A DNA stretch of 64,000 bases, from NCBI RefSeq assembly GCF_026914185.1, contig NC_070571.1, positions 4,216,001-4,280,000 of the forward strand, in the 5' to 3' direction. This DNA comes from Puccinia triticina (Eukaryota; Basidiomycota; Pucciniomycetes; Pucciniales; Pucciniaceae). This document shows, in pieces, positions 1 through 11,743 of this stretch. Below the pieces are notes generated by a model, which did no database searches, was not told the DNA's origin, and saw only the letters and a list, made by a program, of their open reading frames with translations. Positions within the stretch are counted from its first letter, which is position 1. Every line of letters begins with the position of its first letter. Both the position numbers and the translations under genes were made by a program.

Positions 1-2
1 AG

Positions 3-1120
3 GCTAAGACTCCGGCAGAGATAGTATACTTTGTCTCTCAGGCAGAGAAAGAAATACGGAAGAACATCAAGTCGCCCCCCTTTACTCCTGCTCTCTCAAA
101 AGGCCAACATAAGGGCCTAGCCATCAGCTCTCAAACCAAGGCCGATGTGGAGAGGACTCTTGCGTTGGCCGGTATCTCAAGACTCACTTTCGACTGGGAT
201 ACCCATCTTGGTGCGGATTCGCCTTGGAACTCCACTGTGGTCGAGGTTTTGGCAACCAAATCTATTGAGTGGATCCGTTGATCAATGCCCTTAACTGATC
301 AGCAGGCTTCACAGGCCCAAGCAATAATCCAACGATGGTTCCATACTAAATGCCGCGAAATTTGCGAGTCCAGAAACATAAGCGGTGACGATTACAAGAA
401 ATTGAAGGATCAAAAAGCCACAAGGGCACAATACCAACAATGGAGGAAGAAAGTCCATACATCCTTTCTACTTCTCCTGTCTATCTGTAACTCATTCTGA
501 CAAAATATGTAAATATATATTTCCGTGTGTTAAAGATACAAGAGAACAGGTGCAAGATGCTTGGTCAAGTCCTAAAAGAGAATATACTACTGGCGCACGT
601 TGTTGAAAACAAGGACTGTGGCTCCGATATTGAAGATGGCGATCAGAACACGTTACCGTTAACCGTTTCCCCAAATCGGCGTAGCAGCAATCTCACCTCC
701 GTTGTTCACTGTCTTGACAAAATGGTACAGGCACAGGCAGATCACCACAAGACTATTGCCACTAATCAGAAGATCTATGGCCGCTCCGCAACTCGAATCA
801 AGAATTTCAAAGGCGTCAAGGGGGTCCCCAGAGATTTGCCGCGTGATTGCTATGCCGATGCTTGGTGGCAACTCCTGAGTCCTTTTGAGCAACAAACCAT
901 CTCCAAGGTCGAAAAAATGGGGCTGCCAGAGATTACCAAGAATCTCCAAACATACTGTTTCACCACCGCCACATCCACTGGTCAACAATCCGCTTCTCAA
1001 CTCCCAACTCGTAACAACAACAAACGGAGGTTAGAAGATGAATCTGGAAATGTTGGTCCAAGTTTAGCTCCCGGAGAGGGTTCGGCCATGGCTGCCGGAG
1101 GGAGGATGAATGTTGATTAG
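3..1120 (+). pseudogene. Rust-type multicopy hypothetical gene, 5' truncated by window edge, one in-frame TGA
   Basis: One frame is open from base 3 to 452, interrupted only by a TGA at 279-281, and continues in a second block up to the TAG at 1118-1120. A phase-0 intron of about 453-535 (GT at 453, AAAG at 535) would join them. Its donor is weak, so the exact splice is uncertain. The first block has a Trp-rich segment (TFDWDT, SPWN, IEWIR) and a basic helix (AIIQRWFHTKCRE). The second block has a conserved-looking core (GVPRDLPRDCYADAWW, LSPFEQQTISKVEKMGLPEI) and a low-complexity tail. I do not recognise a domain. The overall look resembles lineage-specific families repeated across rust genomes, but that is an impression, not a search. 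The TGA could derive from CGA by one transition, so the copy may be dead. Confidence 0.5.
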
Positions 1121-2958
1121 CTTTATTTTATCATCTCACCCATTTCCATATCAATTTGCCTGTTGAAACGCTTATCATTGAGGGATGCTCCAGCTGCTGT
1201 GTTGTTTTTGAGATTACTTGGTAACTAAGTATTTTGTATCCATGGGGCCAGCTGTTTGTCACCTACACATGAAAAATATATACGGCATTGATTAATGCTG
1301 AGATGTCCCTCTCATGTACGCGCGTACATAGGGGGGGGCTCATCCTGCCAGAAGCTATCATGATTTGAGATAACCTGATATATACTCAGTCAATTCGGTA
1401 CAACTGCGGGACCGGAAGTGAGTCTGATGTCCACTCTAATGTATGCGCTGTGGAACTACTCAAAGGGGAGAATAGAGCTTGGAAGGTAAATGGATAGCAA
1501 CACTAGTACTAATGTAAGCTATGCAAGGGTGCTGATGAGGCTGCCTTCCTGACTAATGCTGAGGGGATGAGAGTAACACTAAGAAAAAAGAAGAAAAGGT
1601 GTGGCTGATTTCTGCTTGATCTTAGGAGCTAGTACTATGAGCTTTAACTACTGACTACTGAGGGTAAGAGAGATGGAGGATTGATGAGAGTGGGGAACTT
1701 ATAATTTCTGTATCCAAAATTATCTATAAATTCTGTATATATTTCTCTGCATTAGGTACAAGTGAGGGGGGGGGGAAGACAATTCTTATAGTAAGGAGGG
1801 ATGAGCACAGACAATGAAGAGTTCTGGCTATGAGAATGAAGGTTGTACAAATGAGGAAGAGTGATGTGAACATAGTAACAGTATGTAATGATGAGCAATG
1901 CTGAAAAGGGAATGCTGGTTATGGGAATAAAAGAATGTACTAATGGGGAAAAGTGATGAGAACATAGTAACTACTTGTAATGATGAGCACTACTGAAAGA
2001 GGTAAGCACAGATCTAATAATGTAATGTGTACAATAGCCAAAGTACATAATGAGGAATTTATGTAAAGGGTTTAGTATGTGAAAGTAATTATGTAAAAGG
2101 GATGTACTGTAATGATTCCAGTAAGTTACTAATGAATTGAGTATTGTAACTAATGAAGACTGTAGATTATCTGTAAGTCTTATATCCTCTATAACTATTG
2201 AACCATTGAAGATAAGGGTATACTATGTATGAGGGACTATATGTGAAATTTGATGTAGAATCTGAATATGCAATAATAATGAGGTATTTGTGAAGGGTTA
2301 TGGGGAAATGTTCAATGTAATGATGAATATATGTAAAAGAAAGCAATAAAATACTACTTATGGTTTGGAATGGAGCACCACAGCGCGTACATGAGTTTGC
2401 ACCAACTTCAGAAATCCTTGAAGTTCACTTGTGCATGCGACCTCACCTGACTTATCCAAATGTCTCTGCCAGTTGCCCATAATCCTGTAATTAAGATCAT
2501 TGCTCCAGATCTGGGCAGTTCCATGAATAATCTGAGTAACAGTCTAATGAAGTTATTTGAACATTACAGCTGTCCTGATCACTTCATCATGCGCATGACT
2601 GTTGACTGCAAAACGTCTCCTACCAAAACCATGAATTGGCACATCACAAACTTTACACATTACAGCCTGAGGAATCTATTGTCTAAGTCAAAACCATGCT
2701 TAGTCTGGTTTTGTTTATACCAAATAGATCCGTCAGCAAATCTAATCACAAAGGTGGATTGTGGGTGGACAAAGGCTGAGTGAAAAAATTTTACACAAGG
2801 GGATCATTCTGGAATGAAATCCTCAATATATAAGTGGCTCCTCCTCCTCTGCACTTTCACCTCATTCCTCCCCCATCATTGCATCATTTATTTTTGTGAC
2901 CCCCCCACATCCTCAAAAACCATTGGCGAAATAACTATTGCTCTCAATTCATATTAAC
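1121..2958. other. Intergenic, A/T- and purine-rich, no gene seen
   Basis: No convincing coding sequence. There are G runs near 1328 and 1768, a perfect palindrome ATGTACGCGCGTACAT at about 1315-1330 with related GCGCGTACATG near 2384, and two degenerate copies of a ~110-bp purine-rich unit around 1850-2000. A TATA-like TATATAAG at about 2827 lies 130 bp before the next ATG and may be its promoter. Confidence 0.5.
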
Positions 2959-5529
2959 ATGGCAGAGCCAGAGTCCAGAATTGCCCCTCAGCTTCCTCAG
3001 GAATCAACATCTCTTCAACCACCCCTCCCATCAGATGCTCCGACTCCACCACCAAGTAAGTCGATAGACTTATCCTCATGATCACCCCCCAGGCTGTTTC
3101 TCACTTTACCCATATCCCCCTAGGTCAGCAGGTGCTTGAAGCAAACTTTCCAGTCAAGATGTTACCAGCACCCACTTTTGAGGAGTTTGCAATTAGCAAA
3201 AGTGATCCCGGCGGCCCTCTTCCATTGAATCCTACCGAACCGATCCTCAATAATGAAATCCAGCAAATTACAGCGGAGGAATTTGGACAAACGATCCAAG
3301 CTGCTGAGCAAGCAGCCAAAGGGCTGAGAAATCTCAAGCTTCCCCGTAGTTGGAAACACCTAGTTGATGTCCTCGCTAATTCCATTACCAGCACAAAACG
3401 CAGTGAGTTCAAGTTTTCCCAGATTGCCCTCCCCATCCGGATGTTGCCTTCTCTTTTGACTGAAGCTCTTGCAAAGCCTGGGAGGAAACAGGCGAGATTC
3501 CGGACAATGAAGCCATCAAAATTGAATCAATCAAACCAAGCTCCACATCACCTCGAACATCAACTGGAGCAACTTCGAGCAAGCCCCCCAAGAAACGAGC
3601 CAAAAAAGGTGCCTCTGGTCGGCCAGCCGACTTGTTGGAAAAGAATACCAAGACTCCAACAAACAGTAACGATTCCAATCCAGCAGCTCTCTCAAACAAA
3701 TCAGACACATCTCAGCTTACCATCCCAAAACATGCCCCTACCAAGAATCCAAACATTAACACCCCAATGGGTGCACAAGCAGCTCTTGCCACCATCAGAG
3801 ACTTGGAACCGCACCACTCTCCGGATACCCCTGATAATGCTGTGCAGGCTTCACCAACTCTACCTGCCGACTCTCAAGTTGGACCTGTAGCTTGCGACTC
3901 AGTGGTTGGAAATCCAGAACATCATATCCCGCCCAAATCCTCTCCATCAGCTGCGACTGAGACCAACAACGCGAAAGCTGGGGTCTCCAACACTAATCTA
4001 GCCGCTCCGGTGGAGCCACCTGCACACGGAGCAACAACGGCCCCTCAACCATCCCCAACCAACCAAGTTCTGCAACCTTCCCAAAGTATCCCAGAAACCC
4101 ATTCTGGTCAAGCAAATCCAACCCCAAGTGGCCCATCCAACCCAAACCCTTCCGATCCCTCTTCTCAGGTTGTTGTTCGCCCGCTGACAATCCTCAAGTC
4201 TGTCGATGTGCGAATTAAAGTTGTTCATATTCACCAAGATTTCGAGGGATCCAAACCATCTTGGCAAAGGTACCAAACCACCTGAGCTTCCCTCACGTCT
4301 CTGGTTCAATTTCGTGTACATTCCATGCACGCTTCAACTCCTTCAAACCCTGAATTCCAATTCCAACGCACGGCATGCTCATACGCATCATGGATTAAAA
4401 CAATCAGCTCCCTGGGTAAGTGTTCTTTTCTTTTTTCTACATTCGTGTCTCCAAACACAGCGTAACTAACTGTTAGGTTGTTTCTCCCATGTATCTAGCG
4501 GACAGCTTCTTGTCACCATCCACCAATGAACAGTGGTACTGTCCCGACATCATTGATTTCCCCTTGCTTGCCACATTTGGAAACAAGGACAAATCCATCC
4601 CGCCGCAATCCTACATCTCTACTGCTGCAAAGACACCCCATCCCGAATCAACTCTAGTCCGGTTCCTTTATTGACTTGCGCACCCTACCAAAACCTCCAT
4701 CTCAGAGTGGGCAAAGCTTGTTGCCGCTTCTGTGGAGATCATGGCCGATAGTCTGTACAAGCCACCCGTCCCCACAACCCAGCAGAGCAACGATCAAATC
4801 ATTCAAGGCGTACAAGTACTTCAATACATCCAGGCCATCAAAAACCGCCCCTCCAGCTTTGAGTCTGCCGAAGAAAATCCTACCTCAGATGCTCCAGCCC
4901 CCCAGCGATCTCATTCTTTTGATGTTCTCCATGATTTCTTAAACCTCATTCTTGATGTTCTCTCAGCATATGTCATCTTCCAAACTCATGCACTCAGCGA
5001 GCCCCCACAGACAGAGGTGCACAAGAAAACCAATAAGCGGAACCGCGGTGCCACCCACAAATCATCTGATGCTCTCACTCAGACAAACCAAGAATCATCA
5101 GAATTGATCCAGCTTCGAGATGAATCAACTCGCAAACTACAGTCCTACCAGCGTCGTCAAAACTACCAGCCCTTGATATTTTTCCTCCTCGGTGGTGTTC
5201 GCGGTCTTTTTCTAGCATCCAAGAACCACCGCCACGCCGTTGTCTCTGATTGCATGGAATTCACCCAGGTAATCTCAGTAATTAAACAACACTCAAGTTC
5301 AACTCATACGCCCGAAGAACCCATCTGGAAAAACCTCTCAGCATACATTGTTAAGATATTCTCCCCTGTCTTCCGCCTGCCGAACAGAATCTCCCACATG
5401 GAAAAGACCCCAACCCGACATGAGATTGCTCAGGCCATTACTCTTGATTTTCTCAGTCATTGGGCAGAATGCCAGCCCACTTCACCTTTCCTTATTCCCC
5501 ATGCTTCCTGTCATATAGAAGACAGTTGA
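2959..5529 (+). pseudogene. Four-exon unknown gene with two in-frame TGA codons
   Basis: Splicing by eye gives one long frame. Exon 1 is 2959-3055 (ATG after a TATATAAG box), intron 3056-3123 (GTAAGT...CTAG), exon 2 3124-3402, intron 3403-3491 (GTGAGT...CAG), exon 3 3492-4415, intron 4416-4498 (GTAAGT, branch-like CTAAC at about 4466, TAG), and exon 4 4499-5529. All three junction phases agree with the flanking frames. Two TGA codons remain, at 4283-4285 and 4672-4674, each one transition from CGA. The N-terminal part is Pro/Ser/Thr-rich with a basic patch (KPPKKRAKKG). The C-terminal ~340 residues look globular and helical (SFDVLHDFLNLILDVLSAYV; a hydrophobic stretch YQPLIFFLLGG). I do not recognise the family. 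A transposon-encoded accessory protein or a lineage-specific nuclear protein are both possible. Confidence 0.55.
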
Positions 5530-6270
5530 TTTTTTAAACTTGTACATATACATCAGTACATACGCTGAAGTTTATTGCTGTCTGGCCTCTTCTCACTCAA
5601 ACTGTTCTTCTTGTCTTTTATTCCCTTTGTGATTTGGTCTTTTATATCTCAAATTCAGCTTCCCAGATACCAAGCCTGTACTAGTCAACTGTTGTTCCTA
5701 GCCACAATTGTTTATAAGTAATTCATCTTGCCCTGATGCGCTTAAGATTAAAAATTGCCATCGTTCTGCTGATTTCTGAAATGAAGTCTCTCCAATGCTC
5801 TCCCTTACATCTGTTTGTCCGTTTTGCAAACCGTGGAATGTGTAACACTTCCAAACACCAAGCAGATTCTTGCCTCAGACAATGGGTATTCATCAACAAA
5901 ACCTCAGTGACCATAGTAGTCTTCCTTGCATGCATCACTTGCGGTTTCTAGTCATTGGCGCATGGGATATCTTTTCATTTGATAACGGTTTTAATTCATT
6001 TCTCCTTTAGGACATAAGTTATATATATGTAGTAATCTTTGAGAAAAATCAAACTAAATGCCAATCGTCACGTTTGGCGGCGGTGAAATTTCTTGGTGGA
6101 TTTTCTTCGTATAGTGCGGGGTGCCTTCCAATCCTTTGCTTCGAGTTTTTATCTCTTTTTTGGATCACTCCTCAAGCCGTATCGAGTTACCTCTGATCGA
6201 GAAAGTTTCACTATACACTCAACCTAATATGATATACACCCAGACCACGAGTCAGTGCTTATTGTTAGAG
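5530..6270. other. Intergenic, no gene seen
   Basis: Overlapping ORFs on both strands around 5723-5951 have no domain-like content. Nothing else is evident. The tract is presumably the shared 3' side of the plus-strand gene ending at 5529 and the minus-strand gene ending at 6271. Confidence 0.4.
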
Positions 6271-6967
6271 TCAATCTTGATTATATGGAGTATCACATAC
6301 ACCAACAGAAACAAATCCGTAGCGGACACTGGGAACTCGAGCTGCGTTGCCACTAAATCTAATACAATCTCCGTGTTTGAGGTCTTGAAAGTTTTTGAGC
6401 GCCTCGGAATTGAGTGAACACAAATTGATTCGACCTGAGTGGGACTGCGCAGGAACAAGGTCAGCAATTTGATGGGGCACACTCAAGCAAATGTTCATGG
6501 GCATTTTAGAAAACTGCTATATTTAGTGTTCAGTCTAGAGGTAAATCCCATACCTGCTTGATGGTATTATCCACAATTTCAAGATGAGAGACCCTCTCGT
6601 GAATCGGATGCCAGTGGACCTGCACAACTCGAGCCATACCAAAGACCTGGGCATTTTCGTATTGATATAGGTCAGGGAGTTCTCCATGGTGAATATACCA
6701 ATTAAGGTTCTCTACAGTAATTGTTGGTTGGTTGGATACAGGACACAATGATAATTTTCCACATAGGAAGATCTGGCTGAGAGTATTGTCGAAGATTGCA
6801 GGAATATCAGGATCATGAAATTTGAGCACAACATGATATTCTTGATACCCAGTGAATGATGGGGGAAGATTAAATGATGCAATAGGGGTCCCAAGGTGTA
6901 TTTCATCTCCAACTCGTTGTATACTACGTGTATTTGCAAGAAGTAAATTGGCAGCAATCTCAATCAT
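6271..6967 (-). CDS. Two-exon hypothetical protein (~218 aa)
   Basis: Exon 1 runs from the ATG at 6967 to 6554 (138 codons, ending NTIKQ). A short intron 6553-6514 (GTATGG...CAG; acceptor at 6517 also possible, both in phase) joins it to exon 2, which ends in the stop at 6271-6273. The protein is rich in beta-forming residues with scattered aromatics (GYQEYHVVLKFHDPD, NLNWYIHHGELPDLYQYE, MARVVQVHWHP, LKHGDCIRFSG). This could suggest a small beta-barrel such as an OB fold, but no motif proves it. A segment IQRVGDEIHL resembles FRVGDQIEMKG in the small minus-strand gene at 7932-8267, so the two may be relatives or parts of one duplicated family. The intron (40 nt or less) is short even for this group. 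No function is assigned. Confidence 0.5.
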
Positions 6968-7931
6968 TATGATTGTCTAATAGTTTGGAAATACGGCAGG
7001 CTGAGTTATGACTGGCAATTGAGGAATTCTAGGGAGGGGTGGGACAAGAAGAGGCACCTAGCATTCAATCCCGCCTTTTAATGGCGATACTCATCTATCC
7101 CAAAGTGTTGGAGGGCAAGCAACTTTTGTTTTGGCCTTCCACCCACAAAGGCAAATGACTTGTTCCCTTTTCTTCCCTGCATTATCTCATCTCAGGAATA
7201 AAGGATTTTATGTATCAATTTTGAAATGTACAAGTCAATGTGCCTCTTTGTTCTACTGTGTTAATTGGTGCAATTTGAAAATTGCTACAAAGTGTGTTCT
7301 CCACGGCAGGCATTTTGGTTTGGATTTGTTTGTCTTTATGTTTAAGATATCCTTTGTCAGGCCTTCCTGTTAACCGTTTTATTTGGATAATACATAACAT
7401 ATTTGTGTGATTAACCTTTGTGATAGTTTCTTGCATACGTACAATGCAGTGTTGACTGCCATGTACGCGCATACATGATTGTGACCCATTTCACGAAATC
7501 CCTTCCACCACCAAAATATCCATGTGCACAACGGACTGCAAAGTCTATTTCTACAATGTGTAATACATAAAAACAACAATACCACCACCCATGCCCCCAA
7601 GGTCTTCTCCACCCAATTACCCAAAGGCTAACGTAACAAGAAAACTCTTTCTTGGAACCTCACAAGGGAATCCTCAATTTGGAAGTTCCATCATAGAAAT
7701 CTGCCTCATTTTCTGACGAGGACTTCATTCCTCCTGTGTAAAGCATGTTTTCTGGCAAGGAAAACTGGACAACATTGTAAATGGTAACTTACTGCTTGTA
7801 ATCCAATTGTCCTCAAATGAGAAAATGTTTGCAGATAAAAAATTCCCCAGCATACCAGGCAAGACAAGAAAACTTGTAATTGAGTAACATCTGCATAACA
7901 ACCAATGGCAACCAGCACAAATTGAATCTTC
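6968..7931. other. Intergenic, no gene seen
   Basis: No supported gene. A near-palindrome CATGTACGCGCATACATG lies at about 7460-7477, related to the palindrome near 1315. Open frames on either strand are short and compositionally random. Confidence 0.4.
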
Positions 7932-8267
7932 TTAGTAGCGGTTGTGTGAATCTAATCTAAAACGCCGATTTGGTCTCTCCCGGAGGTTGTGATTATGCCC
8001 TGTATTCCTGGGTAGTTCGTTTATATCAAAGACCTGTTGGAAGATTACTGCAGTCAGTTTCCGGAGGGCTCAATCAAAATCTCTCATGATTCCCGCTCAG
8101 CTAGCCTTAAATTTTACACACACCTGGATAGTTAATAAGCTGGTACAATCCCCTGGAACAATTGATCCCTTCATCTCGATCTGATCTCCCACCCTGAACC
8201 TGGCCAGGTTAAGGTTATTCAGTTGTGGATCACCTACCAGACGCATTGGCTTGGGCTGATTGGCCAT
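7932..8267 (-). CDS. Two-exon small hypothetical protein (81 aa)
   Basis: Exon 1 is 8267-8124 (48 codons from ATG), intron 8123-8034 (GTGTGT...CAACAG, 90 nt), exon 2 8033-7932 (33 codons plus TAA). The junction is in phase 0 and the frame is open throughout. The N-terminus reads MANQPKPMRLVGDPQLNN, followed by a beta-rich stretch (ARFRVGDQIEMKGSIVPGD). The C-terminus is basic and Asn/Arg-rich (NHNLRERPNRRFRLDSHNR). It may be a truncated relative of the gene at 6271-6967, which carries a similar RVGD(E/Q)I segment. No domain is recognised. The gene is too short for ORF callers that ignore introns. Confidence 0.45.
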
Positions 8268-8513
8268 GAAATATGCAAACGTCGAGGTCCTTAGCCTAGG
8301 CCGGCTGTTCTTAGGTTCTTATTTCTTTCTTTTCCATCTTGTTGACCATTGTATTTGTTCTGATCCTTTTTATCCTCTTAGCTCAAAGTCCTAGTGTTTG
8401 TTGGGTCTGGTTTTCTCTATTGTTCTCATCCAACACTTAGTTCCTGTTTTATTTCGCCTGAATTTCTCACATTATCAGTACGGACGCTCTGATAAACAGG
8501 AACGAACCACAAA

Positions 8514-10680
8514 ATGTCGGATGTTGAAGTCAAAGATAAATCCAGTCGATCTTTGATTGGAAAACTCGACGACTTAAATTTTCCGACGTGGTCAATACGG
8601 ATGAGAACGTACCTTAAAAGTAAGGATCTTTGGGAGGTTGTCACGGGAGAAGGCGCCACGACTCCAAGCAAGAAAAAGGTCAAATCAACGGCCAATATCT
8701 TGATCAGCCATCTCAGCGAAGTCGCCTTGCAAGCTATTGTTACAATCAAAAACGAAGACAAACCAGAAGAAATCTGGAACGGTATTGTCGACCGTTATGC
8801 TTTGTCTTCCATCAATAACAAAGCTCGTATTTGGCTCAAGTTTATGCGATACGAGTATGGCGGCGATCTCAAGGCTTACTTGATTGACTGTCAAAAGATG
8901 ATTCATGAATTTGTGGTCGTTCAACTTGGAATCCCTGACGATATTGTCTCGATTTCCGTCCTCACCAAACTTACCAAAGATTATTGGAACGTGGTCAATA
9001 ATATTATTATGAATGAGTCAATTATATTTTTCTCAAGTCGTACTCTTCAAAAGCTTCAAGAGCTCGTCTATATGAAAGAGACTCGCACCGTTGCCTCAAC
9101 CTCCAAAACTGAATCAACTGTCAAGGCAGAGAAGGATAATGCGTCGGCGTATAAGGCCGAAGTCAATGATAAGTCTAAAAGACCAAAGCCAGCTCATCCC
9201 TGCTCCGCCGGGAAACATAACCCGTTAGCCTTCCATCCAGCCTGGCGTTGTTTCAAACTCACGGCCTCCAAACGAGATGCTCTTTGACCAGCGGACCCAG
9301 AGGCTCACCTTGTCTCGGCTGAAGAAAACATTGAAGACGAAATCTCCGTTAACAATGACGATGATTTCAATATTGTTGAAGCTGTAGCGTTCGTCATCAG
9401 CTCTTCCAATGGTGGTGTCACTCCTGTTCTCGATTCCGGCGCATCCCATCACATGGTCAACGACTTGACTATGTTCACCAAAAATAAGGATGCAAACATC
9501 AAAATTTATACCGGGAATCAACATGAACAGCGTGTCGTTGCGACTGCTATTGGGGAGGTTACTATCTTGGACAACGCTGGAGCTTGAGTCAAGCTCAACA
9601 ATGTCTTATACGCCCCTAGCCTTCATCGACCATTAATTTCTATGAACCGCTTATTTAGTAAGATTACTTCCTTATCAAAAGACTCCAACAACTTTAAAAT
9701 CTTATTTGACGACAAATTTAGTTTATCCGGCAAAATTAACAACAATATCTTAGAGCTTTCAAACGCTTTTGAAATTAAATCTTCTATTTCCTTGTACCAC
9801 TCTGCGCCTAAATCTGTTGATTAGCATGCGAGACTCGGTCACCCTAGCTTTCCTTACCTCAAGCGTATTGTGCCCACCTGTGAAGAGGTTGATTGCGAGA
9901 CGTGTAAGATGTGCAAAGGGGTTAAAAAGCCTTTTAACGGTAAATTCGCGCCCACTCATGAGATTTTAGAAGCCATTCACTTGGATCTGGTGGGCCCGTT
10001 TCAAACCCGCTCAGTCGGTGGAGCTCAGTACTTCCTGACGATCATCAATCAACAATCGGGTCTTAAGTGTGTCAAACTCTTGAAACACAAGTCAGAGACC
10101 TTGAACAAGTTTGAAGAGTTTGTCCTTTGGGCTGAAAATCAGACGGGTCTGACCGTGAAAAGAGTTATATCAGATAATGGTGGAGAATTTAGGAGCATCT
10201 TCTTTGAAGACTTTTGTCGGAATCGTGGCATCACTCAGCAATTTGCACCTGCGTACACGCCTGAAAATAACGGCATGGCTGAGCGGTCAAATTGTGCCAT
10301 TCTTGACAAAGCAAGATGTCTCTTCGCTCAAGCCAACTTGTCCCCGAGATACTAGGCTGAAGCAGTCGTTACGGCGACTGATTTATGCAATTTCTTGCCT
10401 TCCAGCACTCGTAACTTTCAAGTGCCGTACAAGAGCTTCTTCAAGAAGAAACTAGATCTCTCTTAACTTCGATCATTCGGTTGTATGGCCTATTTACTTA
10501 TTCCTGAGGCGATGCGAGTCAACAAACTAGCGCCTAGATCAGAAAAAATTTGAAGGATTCTTTTACGTTTACGCCGGGACTGACATGAATGGATTGGCTC
10601 ACAATCGCCTTTGGCGAATTGACATCGACCATTGCAAGCTTGTCTCTCTTTCTGGCCTCTACATGATCTCAAAGCTGAGA
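8514..10680 (+). mobile_element. Decayed Ty1/copia retrotransposon: gag, protease, integrase
   Basis: A single gag-pol frame starts with ATG 8514. It contains a copia gag domain (LDDLNFPTWSIRMRTYL), an aspartic protease with intact catalytic motif (VLDSGASHHMV, about 9430), the integrase HHCC zinc-binding region (HARLGHP then CETCKMC, about 9825-9915), and an integrase core with DDE-type landmarks (HLDLVGP, SDNGGEF, TPENNGMAERSN). In-frame stops occur at 9285 (TGA), 9585 (TGA, expected Trp), 9822 (TAG, expected Trp in the HHCC region), 10353 (TAG, expected Trp) and about 10459 (TAA). A frameshift follows near 10545. The reading continues to about 10680 and then changes to kelch-like protein, so reverse transcriptase and RNase H are missing. 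No flanking LTR was delimited. The element is non-functional. Confidence 0.85.
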
Positions 10681-10689
10681 GCGTCTTCT

Positions 10690-11720
10690 ATTTCAATGTA
10701 TATCTCTCCAGTGACCTCCAACTCGCTATGGGAGAATGTTTCATACCCCCGTAGCCCAGCAGCGCGAACAGGCCATTCGGCCATTGTATATGCTCGCTCA
10801 TGGATCGTTTTTGGTGGTTCGAACGGCAAAAACGTTTTCAACGATATATGGACATTTGATTTTGGTAAAAAGGAGTGGACATCTGTAGCTTGTTCGGGAT
10901 CTCTTCCCCCTCCACGCCAACAGCACTCAGCACTTTGACTTGGCGAGAAAATGTTCGTTTTTGGAGGAGTAGATGGCCAAACTTCGAAACTGTGCGACAT
11001 GTGGGCCTTGGACCTCCTGAGTGAGTATCTCTTCTGCTTATTGGTCCAATTGTGCCTTGCTTGCCCTGCACCTGAACACGAGCTTCTTTGTCATATGTAG
11101 GTTATGCTTGGTATGAGGTCGCTTGCGAAGGAGGTGCAGAAATGATGACTATCGGCCAACTCACAGCGGCGTGGGATGAAACGATTTACTTATTGGGTAG
11201 CAACACTACCACTGCCGGCCTGCCCCTTCGTCATTTGCTCTACCACACGCTTGACTGCTCGAAAATAACTTCATCATCCACACCATCCCGGGATTTCCAG
11301 CTAGTATTCGGGGATGTCTGCGAAACTGTTGTGGCGCTGCCACATGAACTGTACCCGACAAACAATCTACCGTGAGTTTTCCTCTGATAGATTCCCTCAA
11401 TCCTCATGGCTCCCCAAGAATTGGTGTTTTGTAGAGTTAGTGCAGTAGGCGTGCATATCATCCGTGCCACGGCTAATTCTACAAGGCACTGATTCTTGGG
11501 GAAGCCGTTGGACCAGGGAGGTTCTGGTGTTATGTACAAGTAGTGCGGTCGGCGTGCACATCAACCGTGCCACGGCTACTCCTATGTACACCACACCTCT
11601 TCTGCATTACCACCAAGCGGTGCTCAAGATTATTTGGACCGGCTATTCTCGTCGTATCTCCCTTCTTGTAGTGAATTGTGTAATGTTTTTTTGGCTGATA
11701 TAAACTCTTCATTTGTTTAT
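10690..11720 (+). pseudogene. Kelch-repeat protein fragment, possibly kelch-BTB, 5' end replaced by copia
   Basis: Exon A (about 10690-11020) encodes two kelch blades: LWENVSYPRSP, RTGHSAIVYARSWIVFGG, NDIWTFDFGKKEW, then PPPRQQHSAL, MFVFGGVDGQ, LCDMWALDLL. A TGA at 10936-10938 interrupts it (CGA to TGA would explain it). The intron 11021-11100 (GTGAGT...GTAG) joins in phase to exon B, 11101-11371 (SYAWYEVACEGGAEM...), which ends at a GTGAGT donor at 11372. Beyond this, two ~85-bp-spaced copies of a segment coding SAVGVHI occur near 11425 and 11530. A frame at about 11627-11730 (YLDRLFSSYLPSCSELCNVF) looks like the start of a BTB domain. The coding sequence is then lost where the TET/JBP gene begins. 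Kelch propellers usually need 5-7 blades, so this is a remnant. Confidence 0.65.
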
Positions 11721-11743
11721 TCAGCCCAGGCAAACGCTCACGA

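Noticed and set aside
2460..2783. 107-codon ORF
   Set aside because: No domain, no splice context, and composition like the surrounding non-coding DNA.
5723..5951. Fully overlapping ORFs on both strands
   Set aside because: Mirror frames of similar length without protein-like features; likely chance.
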